Source: Rosa chinensis
Taxonomy: Eukaryota; Streptophyta; Magnoliopsida; Rosales; Rosaceae
NCBI RefSeq assembly: GCF_002994745.2
Contig: NC_037092.1
Location: forward strand, 83,744,824 to 83,808,823
Length of the DNA stretch: 64,000 bases
Direction: 5' to 3'
This document shows positions 11,591-28,275 of this stretch, in pieces (the first letter of the stretch is position 1; every line of letters begins with the position of its first letter). A program made the translations under genes and the position numbers. The notes under the pieces were generated by a model. The model made no database searches. It was not told the DNA's origin and saw only the letters and a list, made by a program, of their open reading frames with translations.

Positions 11591-13035
11591 CTTTTGCTAT
11601 TTTCTCTTGTAGTGGCGCTTGTGCAGATCAGTCAACTTCGACAGAGCACTGAGACCAGCTCAGAACGATCCAGAGAATTATCTTTATATTGATGGATAGC
11701 CTCGGATGTCTAGTTTCCGAATATTTTTACGGCTTGTCAATATCATTTTTCTAAAGGAAGTTATGGCCGATTTAGTACAAAGAGGTCAGGCTGCGCGTGA
11801 ATCTGAGGTTGGACGGGAATTTATGTTTCGAGGCCCAAATCACACCAAGAAGCCCGAGGACGAGTTTGTGCTTCATATTCCGACTTATGATGGACAAATG
11901 GCATGATGTGAATTGTTGGAACGAGTCATCAAGTTCAAACGCCAATAGGAAAACTCCACCTAAGCACGTGAACCCTAATTCTTTTAGGTTTTGGATTTCC
12001 TAACCTCTAAGCATATAAAAGGAGATCAATCTGCAGCAGCTCTCGCTCTTCTTCTTCCTCCCTTTTTCATTATTTTGTGTTAATGATTCCAATTATGTGT
12101 AACTAAATTTACAGTAGTTAGGGGGCAGTTGAAGCCCCTAGACATGATCCATAACATGCTTTGACATTCAATTTGTTTTCCAATTAATAAAGTTGAGGTT
12201 TTGTTTACCGATTTCTCATTGATGAATTCTATGTTTGTGTGCTTTGGAGGCCTACTTAGTATGCATGCTAGGGTTCTAATACTTTGATTGTTTGATGCCT
12301 GGATCAATAGTTGGATTCCTCAAATTGTCTAGAGAAGTAATTGGTAGTTTTCACTAGCAAGTAAACAAAACCCTAGGTTTAGCAAGGCTCTAAGTTATTT
12401 GCGATGCCTAGTGATTGCTCAAACTCTTTTCAAACTTAATGATCTCTGCATGTTTAATCTAATAAGCGTACCTTTAGGTTGCATTGCTTGGGAATAGTGT
12501 AGGTGTAGAGCACTTCCTGCCTAGCGTACAAATTAAGAAAGAGTAATAGGTTGTGTTCAAGCGTACCGAGCCAATCTGAGTGTCTTTAACTAAGTTAATT
12601 GGTAGTAAATTGGACAAAGTGTGTTGTGTGTGATTGTTGGAGGTGGATACTTCCTTCCTAGCTAGTTTCATCATCTTGATATCAACCAATCTCAAATCTG
12701 TTCCAGTTTCGTTTTTCTTTCTGTTCTCTGTCTTGACGTATTTTATTCTCATAGTAAACGAACTCCAAAAATTCCCAAATTTTGTGTGCTAGACGCCTTG
12801 TGTGTCTAGTATGTCTCTGTAAATTTTCATATTTTTCTGGGTTGTTTTGGTTAGGATTTTAGTTTGTTTTTCGACTTCTGTTCAGTAGGAACTGCAGTCA
12901 CGTTTTGTGACTTTTGTTGAAGCTTTTAGTCTAATTTAATCCTCTGCGGGAGACCCTTATTTCTCTATATTACAATTGACATATTTTCAGGAGAATAAGG
13001 AAAATCAATAGCATATAAATTTAGCTATCAATTTT

Positions 13036-13055
13036 TGGCGCCGTGTCGCCGGGGA
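13036..13055 (+). promoter_or_regulatory. Primer binding site (tRNA-Asp-like)
   Basis: TGGCGCC followed by GCCGGGGA lies five bases after the 5' LTR. It resembles the complement of the tRNA-Asp 3' end used by many Athila/Tat elements, with one extra base in the middle. Confidence 0.75.
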
Positions 13056-13148
13056 TTACTTTTATTCTAATTGCTTCTACTAGTTTGTTTAATTTGATTT
13101 CTGTCTTAGTTTCTTACTTAGTGTTTCTTTGTTTGTGTTTTCAGGTGT

Positions 13149-14485
13149 ATGCTTACTCGTAAAACTGCTCAAGGAAATCTTACCCCCTTGGATTCAGAGA
13201 TAGAACGCAATTGCAAGTCGAATAGGAAGCAAACGAAGGGAACTAGTTTGCCAATTCACGACACAACGGCGGGTTCTACTACTCCTCACAAGGGGAGGAG
13301 GAGGAGAACACACCACCAAACTCACCTGCACATTCAATTCACGAGGACGAAGAGGAACCCCCAAGACTCGACATGGCATTGAAGGATGCTTTTGTTCCGA
13401 CAGCTTCGGAATCCCCCTCATGCATAGCGTACACACCACCTGGCAATCAAGCCTTCTCCATTCCTGTGCAGCTCCTTAACTCATTGCCTAAGTACTCTGG
13501 CACACCATCTGAGGATCCTAATGTTCACATTAGGGAATTCTTAGATATTTGCAAGCTGCAAACCATTCAGAACATCCAACCAGAAGGACTCAGGTTACTT
13601 CTATTTCCCTTTTCTTTAAAAGATGATGCAAAACGTTGGTTGTACTTGTTACCTGCAGGTATCATCACAACTTGGGACGAAATGGTTAAGAAGTTTTTGA
13701 AACAATATTTCCCTGCTCAACTGACAAAACGACTAAGGAGGGAGATTCAAAACTTCACTCAAAAGGATGGAGATACACTATATGAGGCATGGGAGGAATT
13801 TCAGGAGTTGCAGAGGAAGTGTCCCCATCACAACTTCAGTCTGAATGACATTGTCCAATTTTTCTATGATGGATTGGACATAGCTAATAGGGGCAGCATT
13901 GATTCTGCATGTGGAGGGACTTTCATGAATAAAACCGGTCAAGAAGCATATAATCTGATTGATGATTTGGCCGACAACAATAGACAATTCTACACAAGGG
14001 ATAAACGTACAAGAGCACGAGGAGTGTATGAAGTCGATTCAAGGAACCAAATGGTGGCTGTGGAAAGAAAGATTGACATGTTAATGAATGCCTTAGGCAA
14101 TGGCATTAAGGCAACACCTCAGGTATGCTCTATTTGTTCCTATTCTGATCATACTACTGATAGATGTCCTATGTCTGCTATGTCTGATGAACAAGTGAAT
14201 TACATGGGGCAACAAAGGCCCAAATATGACCCTTACTCGAACACGTACAATCCGGGATGGAAGGATCACCCAAACTTCCGTTGGGGCGGTAATGACAACG
14301 TGGTTCGACCTACTCAAGGCGTCTACAACGGACCACCTGGATTCCAACAAGGGGCTAGGCAGCAAGTCTATCAACAAACTCCTCCTCAACAATCCTCAAG
14401 CAAGTCCTTGGAAGAACTAGTAAAGGAGATGACTCTGAACACCGCATCTTTCCAAAAGGACACCGCATCTTTCCAAAAGGACTGA
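13149..14485 (+). pseudogene. Retrotransposon gag, frameshifted
   Basis: Gag is the capsid/nucleocapsid protein that packages element RNA. The likely start is ATG 13149, which opens a basic N-terminal segment. The frame shifts in a purine-rich run near 13300, after which the main frame (from Met 13373) encodes a typical retrotransposon gag domain with FLDICK, AKRWLY, FLKQYFP and FYDGLD blocks. A nucleocapsid-like Cys cluster (CSICSYSDHTTDRC) follows. Near the end a 21-bp unit encoding TASFQKD is tandemly duplicated. Immediately after it the frame meets TGA (14483-14485), and the continuation is in the +1 frame. Two frame changes make this copy unlikely to give a full Gag. Confidence 0.85.
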
Positions 14486-16037
14486 GATTCAGTTTCAAAA
14501 GCAAGATGCCTTAGCTCAGCAACATGGACAAGCTATCAAGAACTTGGAAAGGCAAGTTGGGCAACTTGCAACGGTGATGCAAACTAGACCTCCTGGCACC
14601 CTCCCTAGCACAACCATTCAAAATCCTAAGGATGGGAGCATAGCTGAGCTCAATTCAATCACTTTAAGGAGTGGTAGACAATTGGAAGAAGTCTCTGGGC
14701 ACCAAAGAACATCCAAGAAAGATCAAGAAGAGAAGGAGGAGCAAAGAAATACGAAGGAGGAAAAGAAAATCATCGCTGGTGAAAAAACGATCGATCTCAT
14801 AGGGGCTGATCAAAATGTTCATGTTTTTTCCCCTCCAAAGGTAAAAGATCCTACTCCTTCTAAGTTGGTTACTTCATGTATTCCTTTTCCTCGCAGGTTC
14901 ATGAGCTCTAAGAAAGAACAAGAAGAGAAGGATGTCTTAGAAACTTTCCGTAAAGTCCAAGTGAACATCCCTCTTCTGGATGCCATCAAGCAAGTACCTC
15001 AGTATGCCAAATTCCTTAAGGAGCTATGCACCAAAAAGAAAAAGTTCAATGGGAATGAGATAGTGGCCCTTAGTGAAGAAGTCTCAGCTGTTCTTCAAAG
15101 AAAGCTTCCACCTAAACTTAAGGATCCCGGACGCTTCACGATTCCATGCACCATAGGTGCACAGAGGTTTGATCATGCTTTACTGGATTTAGGAGCTTCG
15201 ATTAATTTAATGCCATATTCTGTGTTTTCAACTCTTAAACTAGGTGAGCTAAAGGAGACAAAGGTGATCATTGAGCTAGCTGATCGCTCAATAGTCTATC
15301 CTAGGGGAGTAATTGAAGATGTACTAGTACGTGTGGATGGATTAACTTTGCCTGCAGACTTCTTTGTTCTTGAGATGGAGGAAGCGCCTATGCCTACATC
15401 ATTACCATTAATTTTGGGGCGCCCATTCATGGCCACAGCTCACACCAACATTGATGTGTTCAGAGGCACTTTGAGTATGGAGGTTTTTGGGGAGACAGTG
15501 ACGTTCAAGGTGTTTGAACCCTTGAAGCCTCAAATTAATGAGCAAGATCTTTTAGGTGATGGTGGGCAAATAAGAGAAGATGTTCGATTTCTTAGAACTT
15601 GGACATCACCTAAAGTCAAGGCAAGGGATCTCGGCGATTCGGAGTTGTTAGCAATGACAAGCAATGGTCATTCTCCACCAATTGTCGAGGAAGAGGTGGC
15701 TACAACCATGCATAAGAGTCCAAATGAAACCATGGCTGCTAAACAAGCAATTCCATGTCATGAAGGTAAGTCTATATTCTGGAATGAATTTGTTCCTTTA
15801 GCTAATATAGAGAGTGTGAGTGTTGATGATAGGTGGCTTCGTGGGGATTTTAAGCCAAGCAAGGGCTATCTTCCGACCAAATCTCCTTCCTCAAGTGGTT
15901 TCACTGAGCCTCCATTGAAGAGAACTTCAAGTGGTGATCCCCCATATCCACCTGATCCAAATAAAAAATCATTCATGAAGAAAACGGAAAAATTTCTTGC
16001 GAAGTCTTCGAAAGGAGGTTTCTTTACCTTTGCCTAA
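14486..16037 (+). pseudogene. Retrotransposon gag C-terminus and aspartic protease
   Basis: In the +1 frame relative to upstream gag, the sequence continues smoothly (first downstream Met at 14544) to TAA at 16035-16037. It begins with a coiled-coil-like stretch (AIKNLERQVGQL), then a charged Glu/Lys-rich linker. A retropepsin-like protease domain follows, with active-site signature DLGASINLMP and a downstream LILGRPF motif. The Athila group commonly has DLGAS where other families have DTGAS. After the protease there is no reverse transcriptase. The frame change may be a mutation or a programmed shift; the adjacent 21-bp duplication favours mutation. Confidence 0.83.
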
Positions 16038-18825
16038 TTGTTGGTGGTACCGTCTGGCTGAAGACGTTAAAACAAGCGCTTGTTGGGAGGCAACCCAAAC
16101 TTTTTCATTTCTAATTTGATTCTTGTTAGTTCGTTTTAATGTGTTTTGTGAGTGTGCAGGTGTACCCATTAAGAAAGGCTCGGAAGTTGCACTTTCCTTC
16201 TCGAAAACAGAGTGCCGGCTGTGCAGCAGTCAACTTTGGATGGCTGCCGTTTTTATCTCAGAAAGAACCAAGAGACGTACCATATATGCATAGAAAGATC
16301 TATGAGTCTAGTTTTTGTATGTTTTTACAGAACTGGATTCGGAGTTCTGTTGCGTTCCCAGTTCTACTTTGAGTACCGAAAGGTCAGACCAGCAGAGCAG
16401 GAACCTGCGCAGTTGGGTCATATAAAAGTCAAAACAGGAAATACTTTCGGGGGTCCAATGAGGACAAAAATTATATGAACTTAAAGCTTGAGATGTCTAC
16501 TTCAAAATTTATCTAGAGCAACATCTCCATTGGAGCATCGTAACCCTTCAGAATTGAGGTTGGAATGGGTAAAGGTCCTTTTCTCAGCTTTTCTGTGCAA
16601 AATTCTGTTTTTCTTCTAACTTCGCAGGGCTGCCATTTTCAATCTATTTGGAGTTAGGAGACGTGCCACATATGCACGGACAGCTTGTAGTACACCAATT
16701 TTCAGCTCCCAGTAGCAGCTCTTGCATCAGGCTGTCCCTGCAGAAGTTATAAGGGCTGGAAGTTGGCCTCATGACGCAAAATTGCGAGGTTGGAAAGTGC
16801 AATTTTCCTTCCTTCTCACCTTTTTACCCCATCATCACTTATTTTGGAGTCCATATAGCACGGAGCTTACATTTTGGAAGTCAAGGCCTTGTGTCTTGCA
16901 GATGGTGTCTAACTTTGGTCTTCTCCAAAGGTCGTGAGCAGTGGAAGGTCTACAAGGGGGAGCTTTTCGATAACCTTTCTTATCTTTATACTTGCCCTCT
17001 TTTGGATTTTCTTTCTCTATTCTTTCCTTGTGCATTGTGCGTTATATTGCCATACATTGAGGACAATGTCTAATTTAAGTGTGGGGGAGGGAAATACAAA
17101 TTTGTCAATTTGCTTTTGAGTCATTCTTTGTTTACCAAACAAAAGAACAAAAAAAAAAAAAAAGAGTCTAGTTTTAGATTTTATTTTTCAATGAGTCTTA
17201 GGAGTCTTCCAACTCTATGATGAGCATGAACTTTCGGATTTATATTTTGGTCACAAAAGGATTGCAGGCATGTGTTAGATTCTTGATTTCAAATAATTGT
17301 TAATAGATTTTGATGATTATTGTGCTTGATTTTTATACATTGATGGTTGGATTAATGTAACACTTGAGAATTGATGGATGCATGCTATGACAGGTTAAAC
17401 TTGATTTAAACCCTTGTGAGCTTTTGAGCTTGTATATGTGCTATTTCTTTTCTGAGTGCTTAGTATAGAATCATCTTATTTTCTTGACGAGGATTTTGCA
17501 TGATCTCATCTTTTATTCATCTTGGTTGAGACTCGGATTCGACTTGCATATTTGATAAGGACAAATGCTAGAACTTGCCCCAAAGCCTCTTGAAGCGTAT
17601 GGTTGAATTGCATGATGGATGGGAAGGGATAAAGGCACTAGGATTACCACCATAGCCAAATTAACCTGTGTCCCTTTTATGCATACAAGATGTGCAATCC
17701 CCTAGTTAACCCCCTTGTGCCTACATTAAGCCTTTTTGTTTCATCACCACAAATTCCTTAACCCTAAGCTTAGTATAGATTTATCCTTACCCTATTCTAA
17801 GGAATTAGTGGAGCAAATATTTTTAGAGATATATGTATGTTCAAGGTACTTTTGTAAGCAAGTGTGGGGGTAAGACTTGTCCATAAAAAAAATATATATA
17901 TATATATGTTGCCGAAAAGAAAAAAAAAGCATACGGCAAAAGGAAAAAAAAAATTAGTGTGCATGGATTTTAGTCCCCCTTTGTGAATAAGGAGGTTGCT
18001 TTGAATTGAAGGTCTGTTCAAGAAAATTTGGTCTTTGTTCTATTTCACAAGTGTTAAAAGAAAGGTTAGAATGAAGCAAAGGCCCAAAAAGATGACATCT
18101 GGCCTTGGAAAAAAAAATTATTTGCTTCCAGTTCGAAGATTGATTACCTTGAAGAGTTTCAAGATTCTTTTATCTCTTATGTTCTTCTAGTGCTCCACTA
18201 GGTTCTTTAGGATCTTTGAATTTCCTATCCTTTCTTTCTTCTAACCTTAACCCTTGGCCCCATTACAACCCTGAATAAAGACCTTGTTGATCTTTGAAGT
18301 TGTGCATTCGATTTGTGGAGACTTGTGTGGAGGGGTGAGCATATGGTGTCACTGGCCTTTCGTCCGAGTTTTGGCATTCCAATCATGGGATCAAATGTAA
18401 AAAAAAAATTCAGAAAAAGCCTTTCTTTCTTGTTATCATATGTGAGCTATTTGTTTGTCTTATTATATCATTCCTCTCACATATAACTTGAGTGAAATCT
18501 ATGCTTATACATCAGGTCAGAAAATCATGAGTGAAAAGAAATTGACAGCATCTTTGTGAGAAATTGAGTTGACGCTTGTTTGACACATGAATAAGTTGGT
18601 TCTCCTTTGTTGCACTAGTTTGATTGTTCATGTATTATAACTTTAGCACTATGGTTATCAAAATAAATTAGCTTTTAAGTGAGGTTATGAATTCTGGCAT
18701 GTGGTTGTGTGAATTTTGTTGACCATACTTGTAGGCATTATAAGTTCTCTGAGATGTTTGGAAGATATTAGGTCCGTGTCTTTTGTTCTAGTTAGTTCTT
18801 TGTTTGCTAGGGACTAGCAAAGTCT
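16038..18825 (+). other. Non-coding interior of the LTR retrotransposon
   Basis: About 2.8 kb between the protease stop and the polypurine tract has no open frame matching reverse transcriptase, RNase H or integrase. Short frames at 16139-17119 have no recognisable domain. A GTGTGGGGGAGGG run at 17080-17093 and GTGTGGGGGTAAG near 17862 resemble the final polypurine tract and may be remnants of duplicated 3' sequence. Confidence 0.6.
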
Positions 18826-18840
18826 AAGTGTGGGGGTATT
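18826..18840 (+). promoter_or_regulatory. Polypurine tract
   Basis: AAGTGTGGGGGTATT lies immediately before the 3' LTR. It primes plus-strand synthesis in LTR elements. Confidence 0.7.
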
Positions 18841-20422
18841 TGATGGGAGCATAATTATGAGATGTTAATAACGTTAATCTCCATACTTTCTTTGTTAGTT
18901 TAGTGTATTTTCTAGTTATTTACGTTGTTTATTTGTTTTATAGGTATCTTGGAGCAAAGAAGGAGAAAAGAAGTAAAAGAGGGATTAAAAAGCAAAATCG
19001 GCAAATCTGCTAGTGCAGGTCAGTCAACTTCGACAGAGCACTGAGACCAGCTCAGAACGATCCAGAGAATGATCTTTATATTGATGGATAGCCTCGGATG
19101 TCTAGTTTCCGAATATTTTTACGGCTTGTCAATATCATTTTTCTAAAGGAAGTTATGGCCGATTTAGTACAAAGAGGTCAGGCTGCGCGTGAATCTGAGG
19201 TTGGACGGGAATTTATGTTTCGAGGCCCAAATCACACCAAGAAGCCCGAGGACGAGTTTGTGCTTCATATTCCGACTTATGATGGACAAATGGCATGATG
19301 TGAATGGTTGGAACGAGTCATCAAGTTCAAACGCCAATAGGAAAACTCCACCTAAGCACGTGAACCCTAATTCTTTTAGGTTTTGGATTTCCTAACCTCT
19401 AAGCATATAAAAGGAGATCAATCTGCAGCAGCTCTCGCTCTTCTTCTTCCTCCCTTTTTCATTATTTTGTGTTAATGATTCCAATTATGTGTAACTAAAT
19501 TTCCAGTAGTTAGGGGGCAGTTGAAGCCCCTAGGCATGATCCATAACATGCTTTGACATTCAATTTGTTTTCCAATTAATAAAGTTGAGGTTTTGTTTAC
19601 CGATTTCTCATTGATGAATTCTATGTTTGTGTGCTTTAGAGGCCTACTTATTATGCATGCTAGGGTTCTAATACTTTGATTGTTTGATGCTTGGATCAAT
19701 AGTTGGATTCCTCAAATTGTCTAGAGAAGTAATTGGTAGTTTTCACTAGCAAGTAAACAAAACCCTAGGTTTAGCAAGGCTCTAAGTTATTTGCGATGCC
19801 TAGTGATTGCTCAAACTCTTTTCAAACTTAATGATCTCTGCATGTTTAATCTAATAAGCGTACCTTTAGGTTGCATTGCTTGGGAATAGTGTAGGTGTAG
19901 AGCACTTCCTGCCTAGCATACAAAGTAAGAAAGAGTAATAGGTTGTGTTCAAGCGTACCGAGCCAATCTGAGTGTCTTTAACTAAGTTAATTGGTAGTAA
20001 ATTGGACAAAGTGTGTTGTGTGTGATTGTTGGAGGTGGATACTTCCTTCCTAGCTAGTTTCATCATCTTGATATCAACCAATCTCAAATCTGTTCCAGTT
20101 TCATTTTTCTTTCTGTTCTCTGTCTTGACGTATTTTATTCTCATAGTAAACGAACTCCAAAAATTCCCAAATTTTGTGTGCTGGACGCCTTGTGTGTCTA
20201 GTATGTCTCTGTAAATTTTCATATTTTTCTGGGTTGTTTTGTTTAGGATTTTAGTTTGTTTTTCGACTGCTGTTCAGTAGGAACTGCAGTCACGTTTTGT
20301 GACTTTTGTTGAAGCTTTTAGTCTAATTTAATCCTCTGCGGGAGACCCTTATTTCTCTATATTACAATTGACATATTTGCAGGAGAATAAGGAAAATCAA
20401 TAGCTTATAAATTTAGCTATCA
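18841..20422 (+). repeat. 3' LTR (1,582 bp)
   Basis: It begins TGATGGGAGC, ends AGCTATCA and is followed by the CATGT target duplication. A TATA box (GCATATAAAAGG) is at 19403-19414. It is uninterrupted and so gives the empty site for the insertion in the 5' LTR. Confidence 0.93.
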
Positions 20423-20427
20423 CATGT

Positions 20428-21170
20428 CTTGCACGAACAAGTAAGTATTAAGTAGCCACTGATGAGCTAGTTGAGTTCACTGGAGACCTTTATGGCATAT
20501 TCACACTTAAATAGAAGTCATCATCTACTGAAACTGAAAGAGCTAACATGTCTTGCACGAACAAGTATTAAGTAGCCAATGATGAGCTGGTCAAGTTTAC
20601 TGAGGATCTTTTTCTAATGGCATAATTACACTAAAATAGAAGTCATCATCCACATTATCTTACAGTAACAAATAAGTACTAAGTAGCCAATAATGAGCTA
20701 GAAAAGTTCACTGGGGACCTTTTCCTAATGACATAATTACACTAAAATAGAAGTCGTCATCCATACTGAAATTTAAAGTTAGCTAGCATGTCTTACACGA
20801 ACAATAAGTACTAAGTAGCTAATACTGAGCCAGTAAAGTTTACTGGAGACCTTTCCCGAATGGCATATTCACACTAAAATTGAAGCTATCATCCATTGAA
20901 ACTTAAAATAAGCTAGTGTGTCTTGCACGAACAAGTAAGTACTAAGTAGCCAATAGTAAAGTTCAACGGGGAATCTTTCCCTAATAACATATTCACACTA
21001 AAATTGAAGCCATATATCATTCACATTGAAATTGAAAGTCAGCTAAGTACTAACATGTCTTATACGAACAAAAAAGTACTAAGTAGCTAATAATGAACAA
21101 GTAGAGTTCACTGGGAACTTTTTTCTAATGATATATTTACACTAAAATAGAAGCTATCATTCACATTTAA
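20428..21170. repeat. Right part of the ~105-135 bp tandem array
   Basis: About six diverged units carry CATGTCTTGCACGAACAAGTAAG, ACTAAGTAGCCAAT, GTTCACTGGAGACCTT and TAATGGCATATTCACAC. It is the continuation of the array at 8156-8440, separated from it by the LTR retrotransposon. Confidence 0.8.
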
Positions 21171-21199
21171 AAATCACTATTGTCTATTGAAAAATTTGG

Positions 21200-21746
21200 G
21201 ATCAACAAAACAAGTATACTTTCAAAAATTAATTTCCTCATGTGCACTATATTGTATTCCATATTAAGCAATTTCTTTTCAGATATCAACTTCCCAATCA
21301 ATTTAGATATCTAGGTTTTCAATCACTAGATTTTATGAGTTAAAATTACGATTTAAATACATTTTCTTTCCATTTTTGTGAATCCAATTTAATTTTTGAC
21401 TTTTCAAATTAACTTGTTAATATAAGGTGACTAATCTTCCATTAATTTTATTAAATTTCTTTATTAAAAGACTTAAATATTACTTCAATTTACCAGATTT
21501 CATGGATTATAATTACGATATTAATATATATATATATATATACACACACCACATTAATTCTCCATCGAAAATTTATAAATTTTTTGGACGAATTATATAT
21601 ATATATATATATATATATACCCATACTTTTTTTTGAATATGTATAATGAAAAAAAATCTAAAATAATGAAAAAGAAAGAAAGGAAAAAAAACCAAATAAT
21701 ATTTTTTTAAGAAGAAAGTCAAAATAAATTAGAGCCGTTATATATT

Positions 21747-21786
<40 letters not shown>

Positions 21787-22098
21787 TGAAGAATTATAGA
21801 TAAATATATATATATATATATATTCACAAAAATATATAAATATAAAAAAATTTTAGACGAATTATATATATATAATAAAAAAAAGAAAAAGAAAATAAAT
21901 AAAATAATGTATATTTTCTATAATAAAACTAACATAATTTAGAGCCATTAGATTTTGAAAGGATAAGATAGTCTTTTTATTCAAGAATGACATGACATGA
22001 TTTAACAAATTAGTGAGGAGTATAGGTGACATGGCTTGACACCTAAAATTGATGCCACAAATCTTAGGCCTCATTGAGGCCCTATATCATTGCCCTTA
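21200..22098. repeat. Right arm of the long inverted repeat
   Basis: The reverse complement matches 2914-3660 block by block. Shared landmarks in this strand are ATACATTTTCTTTCCATTTTTG, CTTCCATTAATTTTATTAAAT, GGATAAGATAGTCTTTTT and GACATGGCTTGACACC. The outer end is probably near 22098 (CCCTATATCATTGCCC). Several (TA)n tracts lie inside, at 21520-21620 and 21750-21880. Confidence 0.7.
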
Positions 22099-22557
22099 TT
22101 AAGATACATAATCAAGTATATATAATTAAGTAGTTTTATGTTGGGACTTCATGCATGGAAAAGATAAATTATTTACACTGTAATTCTTTTTAATTAACAG
22201 CTTCTCAAGAACGAATTATTATGTTATAAAGTCATTTAAAGAATTTGACATTTTACCTAAAAGAATAAAGGAACAAAAATACCTACGTGTATATATTATA
22301 CATATAATGTTTGTATATAATATAGTTGAACTATCTCGAGTATTAAAAATGATTAGGATTAATTGTATCTATGAGATAATAGTTTAAGACATTTATCTGA
22401 ATCATGATTATACTACACCTGATTAATTTAAACAATGTGACCCATTGTGTCTAGAGGCTAGCTAGTCTTGTTTAATTAATATTTGTATTTTATCCAAACT
22501 TCCAAATGAATTACCAATTTAATTTATTCATTTTCTAGCTCATGTGTACTACTTCCC
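22099..22557 (+). promoter_or_regulatory. Upstream region of GH1 copy A
   Basis: This AT-rich sequence separates the transposon arm from the GH1 gene. From about 22440 on it is nearly the same as the sequence before copy B, and from about 22500 as that before copy C, including TTTCTAGCTCATGTG. The conserved stretch marks the duplicated promoter. No specific transcription-factor site is claimed. Confidence 0.5.
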
Positions 22558-22568
22558 TCTATATAAAC
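22558..22568 (+). promoter_or_regulatory. TATA box of GH1 copy A
   Basis: TCTATATAAACGC, about 45-55 bp before the start codon. The same box precedes copies B and C. Confidence 0.75.
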
Positions 22569-22613
22569 GCCCCTTGACAGAACGAATCTGAGTATATCAC
22601 CAAAGACCCAGTT

Positions 22614-27886
<5,273 letters not shown>

Positions 27887-28122
27887 TTGAGTGTGAGAAA
27901 GTACGAGTGTAACTTGTAATGTAGGCATATGGAATAAGCAGATGAATCATAATTCCCTTGAATAATGTAATTGAGTTTTATTTGTTTGTATGAACTATGA
28001 ACAAATATAAATGCAAATCTCTTTCAAAATCAATAAATAAATAAATAAATGCAGGTCTCTCTCTTTTTCTTTTTTGTTTTTCCCTGGAAGTAAGAGGGAA
28101 TACTTGAATTATACACATTTTT
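27887..28122 (+). other. 3' flank of GH1 copy A
   Basis: It is closely similar to the sequence after copy C (63796-64000), including TAACTTGTAATG, ATTCCCTTGAATAATGTAATTG and a TAAA repeat (28031-28050). It probably contains the 3' untranslated region and polyadenylation signals of the AATAAT type. Confidence 0.6.
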
Positions 28123-28275
28123 TTGCGCATCAAGATATCCAACTTTAAAATGCTATTAATGGCAAACCTTAGCCTCTCTTTACTGGCGCTCCCCTTCGTG
28201 CTCACTCTAACGCTGCTTTCTTATAGCAGCAACAAATCTTTCGATCTCCATCGCGCTCGTCCAGTCTTCCCAAAG
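28123..28275 (+). other. Possible orphan first exon, unrecognised
   Basis: An open frame from ATG 28123 (alternative starts 28150 and 28159) encodes a hydrophobic, signal-anchor-like N-terminus (LSLSLLALPFVLTLTLLSY) followed by a polar segment. It ends exactly at a good splice donor, AAG/GTAGGT, after 28275. I do not recognise the family. If it was a first exon, the remainder was cut off by the solo LTR that begins at 28413. It could equally be chance, since no downstream exon can be joined in this window. Confidence 0.3.

Larger units (their letters stand above)
8609..11614. mobile_element. Insertion in the 5' LTR with a CACTA-type right end
   Basis: This sequence is missing from the 3' LTR, where GGCAAATCT continues directly into GCTAGTGCAGGTCAG. 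The right end, TTTTCTCTTGTAGTG, is a CACTA terminus on its complement (CACTACAAGAGAAAA). It is preceded by an array typical of CACTA subterminal regions. The left junction does not start with CACTA, so the left terminus is either deleted or masked by another insertion. No transposase is seen. At about 8630-8930 a roughly 165-bp unit containing TGTGAGACAC and TATGCGAG is present twice. Confidence 0.65.
8441..13030 (+). repeat. 5' LTR, interrupted by ~3 kb insertion
   Basis: The LTR begins TGATGGGAGCATAATTATG and ends TTTAGCTATCA. It aligns to the 3' LTR over 8441-8608 and again from about 11615 to 13030. Between these points lies about 3 kb that is absent from the 3' LTR, so the 5' LTR is 4,590 bp against 1,582 bp. 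A TATA box (GCATATAAAAGG) is at 12011-12022. Confidence 0.92.
8441..20422 (+). mobile_element. 12-kb Ty3/gypsy Athila-like LTR retrotransposon, gag-protease only
   Basis: A complete element with TG...CA LTR ends and a 5-bp target duplication, CATGT, at 8436-8440 and 20423-20427. It sits within the tandem array of the long inverted repeat. The interior (13031-18840) has a primer binding site, a gag gene, an aspartic protease domain and a purine-rich tract. No reverse transcriptase, RNase H or integrase is seen between about 16040 and 18826, so it must depend on another element for mobility. The gag type and the TGGCGCC primer site resemble the Athila/Tat group. By eye the two LTRs differ at about 20 of 1,580 aligned positions (roughly 1.3%), which indicates a young insertion. 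Confidence 0.93.

Noticed and set aside
11706..12003. Two overlapping small frames, repeated at 19098-19395, as a conserved gene pair
   Set aside because: They are the two LTRs of one retrotransposon. Their identity reflects LTR duplication, not gene conservation.
12474..12752. Minus-strand frame in the LTR, also at 19866-20222
   Set aside because: LTR sequence; there is no recognisable domain and the two copies have different lengths because of single substitutions.
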